DNA of 64,000 nucleotides from Thermocaproicibacter sp002410755 (GCA_036839715.1 DAITDU010000007.1:1-64000), one strand, 5' to 3'; positions 43,669-52,865 are shown, numbered from the stretch's first letter. The notes: generated from the letters alone by a model not told the origin. Numbers and translations: made by a program.

Positions 43669-44272
43669 GTTTCAGAATCCTTTCTATAAGCTGCGTGTTC
43701 CGGCAGCTTCTGCATCTTTCTGCGCTGAGGATACCTCGTACCTGTTTAACGGCATCTCCTACTTGATTATTGACAACAACATAATCATAATGCTTTGCTT
43801 CCGCTATTTCCCGGCGCGCAACTTCCAAGCGCCTGCATACAGTCGCATTCCCCTCAGTACCGCGGCTGCGGAGACGGTGCTCCAGCTCATCAAGGGAAGG
43901 CGGCAGGACAAAAAGGGTAACCGCATCCGGACGTTTTTCCTTTACCTGCGCACCACCCTGCACTTCGATTTCCAGAAAGACATCCCGGCCTTCAGAAATC
44001 CATTTCTCAATGGGAGCAGCCGGAGTGCCATAAAAGTTTCCGCAATATTCGGCACTTTCCAGCATTTCACCCGAAGCTTTCATTGCAAGAAACTTTTCCC
44101 GTGTGATAAAATAATAATCTTTTCCATCTATTTCACCGGGACGTGGCGGCCGCGTCGTAGCTGAAACGGAAAGCCTAATATCCCTGTCCTGGTTCAGCAG
44201 GGATTTCATCACGGTGCCTTTGCCCGTACCGGAAGGGCCAGAAAAGATCACAAGGAGGCCCCTATTCATCAT
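43661..44272 (-). CDS. gmk: Guanylate kinase
   Basis: It phosphorylates GMP to GDP. P-loop: VIFSGPSGTGKGTVMK; SVSATTRPPRPGEIDGKDYYF is the GMP-binding region. The start is placed at the ATG 44272, which overlaps the end of remA and lies 10 bp after AAGGAG; the next ATG (44269) is equally possible. About 203 residues, the usual size. Confidence 0.95.
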   Translation of the reverse strand: MMNRGLLVIFSGPSGTGKGTVMKSLLNQDRDIRLSVSATTRPPRPGEIDGKDYYFITREKFLAMKASGEMLESAEYCGNFYGTPAAPIEKWISEGRDVFLEIEVQGGAQVKEKRPDAVTLFVLPPSLDELEHRLRSRGTEGNATVCRRLEVARREIAEAKHYDYVVVNNQVGDAVKQVRGILSAERCRSCRNTQLIERILKHD

Positions 44273-44543
44273 CTTCGTCGAACTCCTTCTCACCGAGACT
44301 GCCCCCGTGTTCCTCGTTCAGCCGGTTTGCAACGGTCTCCGGCTGGACAGCCGAAAGGATTACATGGTCACTGTCTGTGATAATGACGGCGCGCGTACGC
44401 CGCCCATAGGTTGCATCAATCAGGGAACCATGCTCTTTTGCATCCTGCACAATGCGCTTGATTGGTGCAGACTCTGGGCTGACAATCGCTACCAGACGGT
44501 TCGCAGAAACCATATTTCCGAAGCCGATATTGATGAGTTGCAT
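44262..44543 (-). CDS. remA: RemA family extracellular matrix regulator (DUF370)
   Basis: This 93-residue protein contains the complete DUF370 domain: NIGFGNMVSANRLVAIVSPE, then GSLIDATYGRRTRAVIITDS. In Bacillus RemA is a DNA-binding activator of matrix and osmoprotection genes. An acidic tail (LGEKEFDEDDE) extends past the domain. The place between yicC and gmk is conserved across Firmicutes; AAGGAG lies before the ATG. Confidence 0.93.
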   Translation of the reverse strand: MQLINIGFGNMVSANRLVAIVSPESAPIKRIVQDAKEHGSLIDATYGRRTRAVIITDSDHVILSAVQPETVANRLNEEHGGSLGEKEFDEDDE

Positions 44544-44569
44544 AAAACGTCTCCTTTTTTTGGATTGCT

Positions 44570-45448
44570 TTACTCGATGTTTTGAATCTGCTCGCGTATC
44601 TTTTCAATTTCCGCTTTCATATCAACAACAAGGTGCGCAATCTGTGCATCTACACATTTGGAGCCGATTGTATTTGCCTCCCGGTTCATTTCCTGCACAA
44701 GAAAATCCAACCTGCGGCCCACTGCCTCACCGGATGATACCATGTCCGTAAACTGGCTGATATGGCTCCGAAGGCGGACTGTTTCTTCTGCAACAGAAAC
44801 CTTGTCGGCGTAAATTGCAGCTTCTGTCAGGATGCGCTGTTCATCAACCGGGGCACTTCCAAGGAGGTCCTGAATGCGTTCTTTCAGCTTGCTGCGGTAT
44901 TCTTCTACCGTCTTTGGGGAACGCTCTTCAATTTCCCCCACCATTTTCAGAATGGCGGAAACCCGGCTGAGAATGTCCTCCTGCATCTTGCTGCCTTCTG
45001 CACGCCGCATTGCAAAAAACGGGACAAGGGCTTCGTCGAGGACACCTTTTACCTTCCCCCATACTTCTTCCTCATCTTCGGGTTCCCGGCGGACTGTAAA
45101 AATATCCGGACACTGCAGGAGCGTGCTTGTCTTAATGTCATCTGGCAAGCCAAATTTCTTCTGTGCCGCACGCAGCGCTGACAAATATCCCGCCGCAAGG
45201 GGCATGTTTATCTGCACTTCCGTGCCGGCATCATCCAGCTTTTCCAGTCCCACATAAACGTCCAGCTTGCCGCGCGCAATTTTTTCCTGCAGGTAAGGCC
45301 TAACCTTTTCTTCAAGAAACTCATAGCCACGGCTGGCACGAATATTAAAGTCAAAAAATCTGTGATTAACCGACTTGACTTCAACGATAATGTCGCGCCC
45401 GTCAACAACCTTTTCAGCCCTGCCAAATCCGGTCATGCTGTTTACCAC
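44570..45448 (-). CDS. yicC: YicC/YloC family endoribonuclease
   Basis: This 292-residue protein starts with SMTGFGRAEKVVDGRDIIVE and VKSVNHRFFDFNIR and ends with IGSKCVDAQIAHLVVDMKAE and IEKIREQIQNIE, the signatures of the YicC N-terminal domain and DUF1732. Members are oligomeric RNases involved in RNA turnover. The frame starts at a GTG (45448); an ATG four codons on is the alternative. It is the first gene of the series running to thiN. Confidence 0.93.
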   Translation of the reverse strand: MVNSMTGFGRAEKVVDGRDIIVEVKSVNHRFFDFNIRASRGYEFLEEKVRPYLQEKIARGKLDVYVGLEKLDDAGTEVQINMPLAAGYLSALRAAQKKFGLPDDIKTSTLLQCPDIFTVRREPEDEEEVWGKVKGVLDEALVPFFAMRRAEGSKMQEDILSRVSAILKMVGEIEERSPKTVEEYRSKLKERIQDLLGSAPVDEQRILTEAAIYADKVSVAEETVRLRSHISQFTDMVSSGEAVGRRLDFLVQEMNREANTIGSKCVDAQIAHLVVDMKAEIEKIREQIQNIE

Positions 45449-45515
45449 GATTTTATCATCTCAGTTCCGGTAAAAATTCCTGTTCCCGGGTATACCGATT
45501 TTATTTCTTCCCTTT

Positions 45516-45545
45516 ATTTTATCAGTTCCAGTGGGAGATTGTCAA
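45516..45545 (-). promoter_or_regulatory. Promoter of the yicC-to-thiN series
   Basis: TTGACA (45545-45540) and TAAAAT (45521-45516) are 18 bp apart on the minus strand, 67 bp before yicC. Confidence 0.7.
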
Positions 45546-45599
45546 CCGGTAAGAGGAATTCATCCATTTGGGAAAGAAATAAAAGCCCTCAATTTTCTG

Positions 45600-45779
45600 T
45601 TACCTGCCGCTTTCTCTTCCGGTAGAAGACAGGTGGTGCACCTTGTCCCATCCTTTTTCCCCGTTTACTGGCACAGCAGGTTTTTCCGGAATGCATACTG
45701 CGGTCGCTTCGGTATTTTTTATTTCTTCCACCTGGACATGATAAACCGTCCCATTGACTGTTACCTTCAAGTTCTTCAT
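45600..45779 (-). CDS. Truncated biotin carboxyl carrier-like protein (59 residues)
   Basis: The product starts MKNLKVTVNGTVYHVQVEEI, the typical first strands of the carrier subunits of sodium-pumping decarboxylases and acyl-CoA carboxylases. It has a short CIPEKPAVP linker and then ends in an unrelated tail (DKVHHLSSTGRESGR). The biotinyl domain with its MKM motif is absent. The ribosome site (GGAG, 9 bp before the ATG) is intact. An overlapping 80-codon frame (45589-45831) seems spurious. This is probably a remnant of a decarboxylase gamma subunit gene; activity as a carrier is impossible without the biotinyl lysine. Confidence 0.5.
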   Translation of the reverse strand: MKNLKVTVNGTVYHVQVEEIKNTEATAVCIPEKPAVPVNGEKGWDKVHHLSSTGRESGR

Positions 45780-45831
45780 CGTATGTTTCTCCAGTCATTC
45801 GGATTTTAAGCTGGATATCCGTTTCCCGCAA

Positions 45832-46716
45832 TCATTTGCGGTTATTTGAAGCTTTTCGGCTGTATGATTTCATTTTCAGGCTGGGTGCCGGTGTGCGGTA
45901 GGAACGGCTTTCCCTGCCTGTCCCAGTTTTTAAGTAAGGCTGTTCCTGATATTTTTTGCCGGATGAAAACACAGCTTTTTCCGGCAACGGCTGAAGGCCG
46001 GCAGCATCCCGCAGGCGGTCAACTTCGTCTGAAGTCAGCCAGCGCCACTTTCCCGGAGGAAGCATCCCTAGCTTCAGCGAACCAAAGGCAGTACGCTTGA
46101 GGCGCGCCGTCTCAAGGCCAAGCGCTTCACACATCTTGCGGATTTCACGATTGCGGCCTTCATGGAGAATAATCTGTAGCACCGTACGGTCCGGCTCTTC
46201 TCCGAGAACCATTACTTCAGCCGGGGCTGTCTTACGCCCCTCAATCTCAACGCCCTCGGCTATTTTAGTGAGCTGGTCTTCCGTAACACGGGGACGGACT
46301 GTTACACGGTATGTTTTTGATACATGGTGGGAAGGATGCATCATGGCATTGGCAAACTCGCCGTCATTTGTCATAATCAGCAGACCTTCCGATTCGCGGT
46401 CCAACCGCCCGACAGGATAGACACGTTGGGGAACATCTTTCACCAATTCCGCCACGCATCTGCGGTCCATCTCATCATCCATTGTTGTAATATAGCCGCG
46501 TGGCTTATGAAGCATCAGGTAAAACAGTTCCCCTCCCGGTTGCAGGCGATGGCCGTCCAGGGTAACACTGTCCAGCTTTGGGTCGGCTTTGCTGCCGAGC
46601 TTTGCGGTAATACCGTTGACGGCCACCCTGCCTGCAAGGATAAGTTCTTCCGACTTGCGTCGGGAGGCAACACCTGATTCAGCAAGGATTTTCTGTAGTC
46701 TGACGGGGTTTGGCAT
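45832..46716 (-). CDS. rluB: Pseudouridine synthase, RluB family
   Basis: This 294-residue enzyme modifies uridine in 23S rRNA. It has an N-terminal S4 RNA-binding domain (RLQKILAESGVASRRKSEEL), the catalytic motif PVGRLDRESEGLLIMTNDG with the active Asp, and HEGRNREIRKMCEALG. The start at 46716 agrees with family N-termini and has AAAGGA upstream; earlier ATGs (46758, 46740, 46728) lie at or past the end of the preceding gene. A basic tail follows residue 250. Confidence 0.94.
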   Translation of the reverse strand: MPNPVRLQKILAESGVASRRKSEELILAGRVAVNGITAKLGSKADPKLDSVTLDGHRLQPGGELFYLMLHKPRGYITTMDDEMDRRCVAELVKDVPQRVYPVGRLDRESEGLLIMTNDGEFANAMMHPSHHVSKTYRVTVRPRVTEDQLTKIAEGVEIEGRKTAPAEVMVLGEEPDRTVLQIILHEGRNREIRKMCEALGLETARLKRTAFGSLKLGMLPPGKWRWLTSDEVDRLRDAAGLQPLPEKAVFSSGKKYQEQPYLKTGTGRESRSYRTPAPSLKMKSYSRKASNNRK

Positions 46717-46750
46717 TTTAAACGGCATCCTTTCTTTCATTTTTGGTCTG

Positions 46751-47881
46751 TCAGCCAAAGAGCAGGCGTTTCAGCCCATCCCAGAACACCTGGAACCAGT
46801 TCTTCGGCATAACGGCACGTGCAACATTTCCCGCTGCGACCAATTCCGTCCGGGCAACCGTTTTTCCGCCGCAGTCATACCTGACACACCCAACGACCTG
46901 CCCCGTTTTTACAGGCGCATAAAGAGACTGCGGCAGCTCCACAGTGCGTGTCAGATGGTCGGAGGAACCGATTACAATTTTTTCTCCTTCCATTCCGGAA
47001 ACCGTTACGAAAGGCTCAATGCCGCCGACCAAATTCTCTTCCAGGCGGCAGGAACTGTCATCAATTTTCTGGCTTTTAAGCTGAGAAAAGCCGTAGTCGA
47101 GGAGGGCCTCATGGTCATTCCAGTCGTCCGGGTCATCCAGAGTCACGGCAACAAGCCGGACGCCGTCCTTTTCAGCCGCTGAGACAAGACACCTGCCTGC
47201 CTTTTTGGTGAAGCCGGTTTTGATTCCGGTGCAGGACGGATAAAACTGCAAAAGTTTATTATGGTTCCCATAGGAATGTATCTCGTCCGGATTCAGAAAA
47301 TGAATTTTCATAGATTTCTGCCGGACGATCGAAGCAAAATCGCTGTTCTGCATGGCGGCACAAGCCAGTACAGCCATATCGCGTGCCGTAGAATAGTGCT
47401 CCGTATCATCGAGCCCGGAAGGTGTGACAAAATGCGTGTTGCTCATTCCAAGCGAAGCAGCCTTTGCATTCATCATTGCAGCGAACCGTTCCGTTGAGCC
47501 TCCTATGGCAATTGCCGCAGCATTGGCAGCATCATTTCCGGAGACCATCATCATGCCGACGGCAAGGTCGTGCAAGGTCAGCCGATTCCCCACCCGAAGG
47601 CCCATGGATGAACCTTCTACCCGGATCATTTCCGGCGTTACGGTAATTTCACGGTTTTGCTCCTCGGCTGCCTCCAGAGTAAGGAAGGCAGTCATAATTT
47701 TAGTCGTACTTGCAATTGCATGGTGCTCATTCTCATTTTTAGCATACAGGATACTGCCGCTGTCCTGATTGACAAGCACTGCGGACTGTGCGGAATTTTT
47801 CGGCGTGGCAGCAAATACATGAAGCGGCCAAAACGCGGCAGAGAACATTGCCACAAGGCAGAAAATCAGTTTGCCCTTCAT
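46751..47881 (-). CDS. D-alanyl-D-alanine carboxypeptidase (S11)
   Basis: This 376-residue low-molecular-weight penicillin-binding protein trims peptidoglycan pentapeptides. A Sec signal peptide (LIFCLVAMFSAAFWPLHVFA) precedes the S11 domain. The catalytic triad is STTK in AIASTTKIMT, SGN in MVSGNDAANAAA and KTG in GIKTGFTKKAGR. A C-terminal PBP5-like domain and an amphipathic end (FQVFWDGLKRLLF) anchor it to the membrane. The gene context (scpB, gerW) fits the DacB/DacF group of spore formers. I use the ATG at 47881. Confidence 0.94.
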   Translation of the reverse strand: MKGKLIFCLVAMFSAAFWPLHVFAATPKNSAQSAVLVNQDSGSILYAKNENEHHAIASTTKIMTAFLTLEAAEEQNREITVTPEMIRVEGSSMGLRVGNRLTLHDLAVGMMMVSGNDAANAAAIAIGGSTERFAAMMNAKAASLGMSNTHFVTPSGLDDTEHYSTARDMAVLACAAMQNSDFASIVRQKSMKIHFLNPDEIHSYGNHNKLLQFYPSCTGIKTGFTKKAGRCLVSAAEKDGVRLVAVTLDDPDDWNDHEALLDYGFSQLKSQKIDDSSCRLEENLVGGIEPFVTVSGMEGEKIVIGSSDHLTRTVELPQSLYAPVKTGQVVGCVRYDCGGKTVARTELVAAGNVARAVMPKNWFQVFWDGLKRLLFG

Positions 47882-47932
47882 CCCCATCACCTGTGGTAAC
47901 ATATATATGCAGGCAGAAATCCGGGCAATGAT

Positions 47933-48391
47933 TTATTCTTCCGGCTTTTTCGGGATATCTGCCTCCACAGCTTCTGACGCTTCAGGCTCTTCTTCAGGAG
48001 TGCCTTTTTCCTTCCCCTTCTTTTTCTTGTTGATTAATCCGCCGATACGGTCAAAAAGCTCCGGGGCCTGGTCAAGGATACGGTCAAGGGAAGAATTGCT
48101 TCCGGGGTCTACCCGCAGCAGACGGACTTCACCATTTGCAACAACAAGAAATGCCACAGGAGTAATGGTAACACCAGCGCCGGTTCCTCCACCGAAGAAC
48201 TGCTTTTCAGGTATTTTAACGGGAAGATCTGAGCCGCCGGATGCAAAGCCATAATTGACCTTGGAAATTGGGATAATCATGGTGCCGTCCGGTGCAGTAA
48301 TTGGGTCACCAATGATGGAATTGACGTCAACCATCTGCTTGATTTTTTCAAGGGTTGTGTCCATCATACCTTCAATGGGATGATCCGACAT
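47933..48391 (-). CDS. gerW: GerW family sporulation protein (YtfJ)
   Basis: This protein is about 152 residues long. It has DTTLEKIKQMVDVNSIIGDP, IIPISKVNYGFASGG, KQFFGGGTGAGVTITPVAFL and a charged C-terminal tail (KKKKGKEKG, then an acidic run). YtfJ/GerW is made in the forespore and needed for normal germination in Bacillus. It precedes the carboxypeptidase gene by 51 bp. Confidence 0.95.
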   Translation of the reverse strand: MSDHPIEGMMDTTLEKIKQMVDVNSIIGDPITAPDGTMIIPISKVNYGFASGGSDLPVKIPEKQFFGGGTGAGVTITPVAFLVVANGEVRLLRVDPGSNSSLDRILDQAPELFDRIGGLINKKKKGKEKGTPEEEPEASEAVEADIPKKPEE

Positions 48392-48437
48392 GGAAAACAC
48401 CGCTTTCTTTATTTTTGTATGACAGAATTTCTTCTGT

Positions 48438-49046
48438 TCAGTTATTATGAATTGCCGTAATCGATTTTATTAGTTTAACGGAGCGGATGGATGCACGCAG
48501 AACCGCATTGATGAGAAAAAATGGCAGGATATGCACTTTCGTGTCGAACTTGACACTGCTTTTTTCGGACTGAAAATCCGGATCAATTAGGACATGGCAT
48601 TCTTTGCATTTGGCCTTTTTCAGGATTGCGCCTGTTGCCGTGGAAACGGCACTGCATACATAGCCATAATAGACGGCGGTTCTCGCCGCATCTCCGCCTG
48701 AAACACTGATTTTCAGCCAGAAGTGGGAAAAGACAAGGTGAGAGAAGATACCTTTTGCAAGTCCGCCGGCAATCCCTGCCACCTCCTTCAGAATGGAAAG
48801 GAAACCCGACAGGCCCTCTTTTTGGTACAGTTCACCTATTTTTCCCAAAAACGATTTTCCAGCTGGCTTTTTCTTCTTTTTCGGCTTTTTTTTCTTAGGT
48901 GCATGCGGTGCTACCGTATAGTGGAAAAAAAGGTACCTGATACGGAAATGCAGTTTGTCCCGATATGAAACCTGGAAAGTAATTGGGCAAAGCATCAGAA
49001 CAGTGAAAATCAGTTGCATCCATAAGAAAATACGCAGGAACTTCAT
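48438..49046 (-). CDS. DUF2953 membrane protein
   Basis: This 202-residue protein has an N-terminal hydrophobic segment (FLRIFLWMQLIFTVLMLCPI), a lysine-rich linker (KKKKPKKKKK) and the DUF2953 core (GDAARTAVYYGYVCSAVSTA, then HVLIDPDFQSE). It occurs next to gerW in most spore formers, so a sporulation role is inferred; its function is unknown. The ATG overlaps the end of scpB by 4 bp. Confidence 0.85.
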   Translation of the reverse strand: MKFLRIFLWMQLIFTVLMLCPITFQVSYRDKLHFRIRYLFFHYTVAPHAPKKKKPKKKKKPAGKSFLGKIGELYQKEGLSGFLSILKEVAGIAGGLAKGIFSHLVFSHFWLKISVSGGDAARTAVYYGYVCSAVSTATGAILKKAKCKECHVLIDPDFQSEKSSVKFDTKVHILPFFLINAVLRASIRSVKLIKSITAIHNN

Positions 49047-49642
49047 TCTGCGCCCTCCTTTGAGGCTTTCGGTTCTGCAACTGTTTCTCTCTGCCCCGAA
49101 TGTTCTTCCCCATCCGAATGCTCTGCTTCTTTTTCAACCGGAGGAAGGTCTTGCAGGGACGAAATGCCAACGCACCGCAGAAAATCAGGAGTCGTACCAT
49201 AAAGCAGAGGTTTCCCCGGCAAATTGAGGCGGCCGCATTCTTCAACGAGACCTTTTGCAATAAGGCCTGACAAGACACCGGTGCAATCGACGCCGCGGAC
49301 CTGCTCAACAAACGCCTTCGTAACAGGCTGGTGATAGGCAATAACGGCAAGGACTTCAAGGGAAGCCTGTGTCAGCGGCGAATTGCGCCGCAAATCCAGT
49401 GCTTCACGGACCTGCTGGACAAACTCCGGCCTGGTACACATTTGCCAGCCGTCTTCCAGTTTAACAATTCGGATTCCACCATGCTGTGCATTAAAACGGT
49501 CAGCAAGGTGCTGCATGACTTTCTCTGCTGTTGCTTCATTAATGGAAAATACGTCAGAAATACGGCCAACCGGTACGGCTTCCCCACTTGCAAAAAGGAT
49601 TGCTTCAACCGCATCCTGAATGCTTCCGATTTCTCTGTCCAT
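49043..49642 (-). CDS. scpB: Segregation and condensation protein B
   Basis: This 199-residue winged-helix protein of the SMC-ScpAB condensin has IQDAVEAILFASGEAVPVGR and LTQASLEVLAVIAYHQPVTK as its two winged-helix signatures, then FLRCVGISSLQDLPPV. The acidic C-terminal tail is variable. It lies 3 bp after scpA. Confidence 0.96.
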   Translation of the reverse strand: MDREIGSIQDAVEAILFASGEAVPVGRISDVFSINEATAEKVMQHLADRFNAQHGGIRIVKLEDGWQMCTRPEFVQQVREALDLRRNSPLTQASLEVLAVIAYHQPVTKAFVEQVRGVDCTGVLSGLIAKGLVEECGRLNLPGKPLLYGTTPDFLRCVGISSLQDLPPVEKEAEHSDGEEHSGQRETVAEPKASKEGAE

Positions 49643-49645
49643 GGT

Positions 49646-50371
49646 TTAGGCCTTCCTTCTGCCGGGAAAATGGGCTTTTTTTAGGAGCCGGACTGTCCCG
49701 TCGCCTTCTCCTTCCAGGCGGATACGCTGCCCCTTGATGAGCTCCAGCACCGCGAGGAATGTTGCAACAAGTTCCGACCTGCCACGGCAGCCATTATACA
49801 GGTCCTTGTAACGGGACACGCCGGTTTTCCAAAGCCTTCGGAGAATGCCGACAATGCGTGAAGTGATACTGACAACCCGGTAGGAAACAATTCCGGAAAA
49901 CTCTTCTGGTTTTGGAGGCAGGAAACGCCTGCCTCGCCCGACTGCACTTCCGTAAGCATCTGCAAGTGCCGCCGGTGTAATTTTCCCATGGTAGGCAGTA
50001 TCGAACTGGATTTCTTCAGGCGGCCGCGTGATTGTGTCAAAGCTGAAATGTTCGCCGAGAATACCTGCGGCACGGCGGCACTCATCATACTGGAGGAGCT
50101 GCCCCGTCAAGTCCTGGCGGAGTTGTTCCGCTTCTTCCGGCTTTGGAAGAAGCGAAATGGTTTTCATATAAACAAGCCTTGCAGCCATTTCCAGGAATTC
50201 GCTCGTTACCTCCATGTTCTGCTCCTGCATGGCGTCAACCTGCTCCATATACTGGCCCACTAAGTCTGCAATGCGGATATCACAGATATTAAGCTTATTT
50301 TTCCGAATTAGGAACAAGAGTAGATCCAGCGGGCCTTCAAAAGAACTGAGCTTATAGGTAAGCTTTCCCAT
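49646..50371 (-). CDS. scpA: Segregation and condensation protein A
   Basis: This 241-residue kleisin bridges the SMC heads: YKLSSFEGPLDLLLFLIRKN, KLNICDIRIADLVGQYMEQV, TSEFLEMAARLVYMKTISLL and a C-terminal winged helix (LVATFLAVLELIKGQRIRLE). Standard neighbour of scpB; 15 bp after the M50 protease gene. Confidence 0.96.
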   Translation of the reverse strand: MGKLTYKLSSFEGPLDLLLFLIRKNKLNICDIRIADLVGQYMEQVDAMQEQNMEVTSEFLEMAARLVYMKTISLLPKPEEAEQLRQDLTGQLLQYDECRRAAGILGEHFSFDTITRPPEEIQFDTAYHGKITPAALADAYGSAVGRGRRFLPPKPEEFSGIVSYRVVSITSRIVGILRRLWKTGVSRYKDLYNGCRGRSELVATFLAVLELIKGQRIRLEGEGDGTVRLLKKAHFPGRRKA

Positions 50372-50386
50372 TTTCCGCCCTGTTTA

Positions 50387-51079
50387 TTACAGTACGCCAA
50401 CCAGATGATATGGCAGCTCACCCAGCCAGACAACACCCTGGTAGCAGACATAATCAATCCAGTCAAAAGGCGCACTCAGCACATTGGTGAACAACAAAAA
50501 AAATGCAACCAGGATAATGATATTCTGATAACGATAGTAGCTTTCCAGCGCATGTTCCGAGAGAAAAGCCCCCAGAATTTTGGAACCGTCCAGCGGCGGA
50601 AGGGGAATCAGGTTGAAAACCGCAAGGGCAACATTGATTGCGATGTAAGCCTGGAAAAATACCTGTACAAACGCGGGGATTTTTCCGCCCGAAGCCACAA
50701 AAATGCCCACATAAAGGAATGAGCCAATCCATGCAACGATAAAATTGGAAAGCGGCCCGGCAAGAGAAACAAGGGCTGTATCGCGCCTTGGGCGCCGGAA
50801 ATAACGGCTGTCGATTGGGACAGGTTTCGCCCACCCAAACCCAAACAGCAAAAGAAACAATGCACCAATCGGATCAAAGCTGACAAGCGGATTCAGGCTC
50901 ATACGGCCGGAACGTCTGGCAGTATCGTCACCCAGTTTATGTGCAGCCCAGGCATGGGCCCACTCATGGATCGGAAGAATACAGAAAATAACGAACAGTG
51001 TTGCAAGAATTTCCGCGACAACATCAGTAAAGTCAACGTGTTTGCCTGCAATCAGGTTTTGAATCATAGAAAACAGCAT
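50387..51079 (-). CDS. M50 family site-2-type membrane protease
   Basis: This 230-residue polytopic protein has the zinc site LPIHEWAHAWAAHKLGD (HExxH), NPLVSFDPIGALFLLLFGFG and a third motif NLIPLPPLDGSKIL (NxxPxxxLDG). It is related to the YwhC/rhomboid-like S2P group often found before scpA; the substrate is unknown. The ATG at 51079 follows AAGGAGAG; the frame opens at 51109 without a ribosome site. Confidence 0.92.
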   Translation of the reverse strand: MLFSMIQNLIAGKHVDFTDVVAEILATLFVIFCILPIHEWAHAWAAHKLGDDTARRSGRMSLNPLVSFDPIGALFLLLFGFGWAKPVPIDSRYFRRPRRDTALVSLAGPLSNFIVAWIGSFLYVGIFVASGGKIPAFVQVFFQAYIAINVALAVFNLIPLPPLDGSKILGAFLSEHALESYYRYQNIIILVAFFLLFTNVLSAPFDWIDYVCYQGVVWLGELPYHLVGVL

Positions 51080-51123
51080 AAAACTCTCCTTGCCGGCCCC
51101 AAAAGCCAAAACACTTTGAGATA

Positions 51124-51152
51124 ATTATAATACGCAGGCAGTAAAAAAACAA
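51124..51152 (-). promoter_or_regulatory. Promoter of the M50-scpA-scpB series
   Basis: TTGTTT (51152-51147) and TATAAT (51129-51124) are 17 bp apart on the minus strand, 45 bp before the start codon. Confidence 0.65.
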
Positions 51153-51180
51153 GCCATGAGCATATACTGTCTTCTCTTCC

Positions 51181-51209
51181 TTGACGCCATACCGGACAAA
51201 TGATATAGT
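51181..51209 (+). promoter_or_regulatory. Promoter of the DUF6056 gene
   Basis: TTGACG (51181-51186) and TATAGT (51204-51209) are 17 bp apart, 60 bp before the TTG start. Confidence 0.65.
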
Positions 51210-51269
51210 GATAGAAATCAAATATTTTCCAATATTTTGGATTGTGTAATTGATAGGGAGGAACGGGAT

Positions 51270-52865
51270 TTGGAGCAAAAACAAAATTGGAAACGCTTTT
51301 TCCTGCTATATGTACCTTTTTTTTCGGCACTTATTTTCTGGTTTGTAATTGATTCACTGGCTTTCCTGCAAGGGGACGATTACCGTTTTGCAATTCACGG
51401 GGGCACTCTAGCTAAAATCATAAAAGAATATAAGGCATATTACTTCTACGGCGGTGCCCGCATGGGGAATGTGCTTGCAGGTTTTTTCCTGCTTTCCGGA
51501 ATACACCTGTGGAAAATTGTTACCCCATTCGCCGCTACGGGGCTTTCGCTTGTTTTCTTCTATTATATCCGCGGTACCTTTCGGACAGGTTGCAAGCCTG
51601 CCCGGGGTGAGGCCCTCGTCGCATGGCTCAGCGCCTTTTTCCCATGCCTTCTGCCGATGTATGGCAGGCTTTTCTCGGACGTATACCTTTGGCTGGATGG
51701 CTCAACTAATTACCTTTACCCTATGCTCCTAGCAATGATTGGTTTTCTGCCTTTTTATAACAGGCTCCGCGGCCGCCCACTTCCCAAAGCCCTGCATTGG
51801 CTGTCGCCTGTCTGCCTCGTGCTTGCCGCTCTTCTCCACGAGCAGATAACCATTATGCTCACAGTAATGTGCCTTAGCACTCTGCTCTATCTACGTGCAG
51901 ATGGGCAGTCTGGCTCCTCACGCATTGGACTGCGCGTAATGACGGTAATCTCCGCCGTAATCCTCACAGTCATGCTTACGGCCCCGGGCGCTTATTATCG
52001 GATGAAGGCTGAAAATACCCCGAAAGCAAATCCTCTTACAGTTTTTTTCTATAATTTTCTGTATTATTTTGCGTCGATGGTACAGCTTTATTGGCCTTGG
52101 ATTGCCGCAGTTGGGCTTGCAGCAGCTTATCTGCTTTCGCACAGCAGTATTAAAAGCGGTTTCGTTCACATGCTGAAGTATTATTTCTTAACGGGTGCCC
52201 TCCTAGCGGCATGCAGCGGAGGGTTGCGCCTGCCTGAACTGCATCAGACACTAAGCGCCGGACGCTATTTTTCCTGTGCTGAAATTGCGCTGCTGCTTTT
52301 CTGGGTTATTTATTTCATTTTTGTCCTTGCCGCACTGATGATCTGTGCCCATAGCCAGCAGGCTTCTTCCGGACAGGAAAGCCTCTCCTATCTGCCTGTT
52401 CTCTATCTTGGTGCATGTGCTTCCCAGGCAATTCCTGCAGTCGCAACTACTTCAAGCGGACGTGCAAAATATCCATTCTTTGTCCTTCTGCTCCTGATTA
52501 CATTCTGCCTGATAGAAAAAAGCTGCCCCGTCCGCTGGAAAATGCCTGTACAGGCTGCCACACTGCTGGTCGGCTTTGCCTCCCTTGTCTGCATTGCGCG
52601 CGGGAGTGCTGTAAATGCGATTGCCGAAGGGAAAATTCAGCGTCAGATTTCTGCTGCACAGCAGGGTGTCAGCGATACAATCCTGATTGACTATAATCAG
52701 TTCGACTGGACCTACTGCAACGCAACCTTCGTTTTTCGCCCTGATGTTCATTCCAAGGGTGGGTACATAGAAGCCATGCGGACCTATTACCATCTGCCGG
52801 AAACAATAGAATTCCGCTTTACAAAGGCCAAAACCGGAAGAGGTATCCCATACCTTGCAATCTAA
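51270..52865 (+). CDS. DUF6056 family polytopic membrane protein
   Basis: This is a protein of about 531 residues with 10 or more hydrophobic segments. It has the early QGDDYRFAIHGGTLAKII and SDVYLWLDGSTNYLYPM, hallmarks of DUF6056, a group resembling GT-C glycosyltransferases with acidic residues in the first outer loop. A role in surface polysaccharide or teichoic-acid modification is plausible but unproven. I prefer the TTG at 51270 because GGGAGG lies 8 bp before it; an ATG at 51237 has no ribosome site. The 3' end lies 23 bp from an IS relic, so a short C-terminal loss cannot be excluded. Confidence 0.75.
   Translation: MEQKQNWKRFFLLYVPFFSALIFWFVIDSLAFLQGDDYRFAIHGGTLAKIIKEYKAYYFYGGARMGNVLAGFFLLSGIHLWKIVTPFAATGLSLVFFYYIRGTFRTGCKPARGEALVAWLSAFFPCLLPMYGRLFSDVYLWLDGSTNYLYPMLLAMIGFLPFYNRLRGRPLPKALHWLSPVCLVLAALLHEQITIMLTVMCLSTLLYLRADGQSGSSRIGLRVMTVISAVILTVMLTAPGAYYRMKAENTPKANPLTVFFYNFLYYFASMVQLYWPWIAAVGLAAAYLLSHSSIKSGFVHMLKYYFLTGALLAACSGGLRLPELHQTLSAGRYFSCAEIALLLFWVIYFIFVLAALMICAHSQQASSGQESLSYLPVLYLGACASQAIPAVATTSSGRAKYPFFVLLLLITFCLIEKSCPVRWKMPVQAATLLVGFASLVCIARGSAVNAIAEGKIQRQISAAQQGVSDTILIDYNQFDWTYCNATFVFRPDVHSKGGYIEAMRTYYHLPETIEFRFTKAKTGRGIPYLAI

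Noticed and set aside
45589..45831. 80-codon frame overlapping the carrier-like ORF
   Set aside because: Another frame of the same strand carries the recognisable carrier N-terminus with a proper ribosome site.
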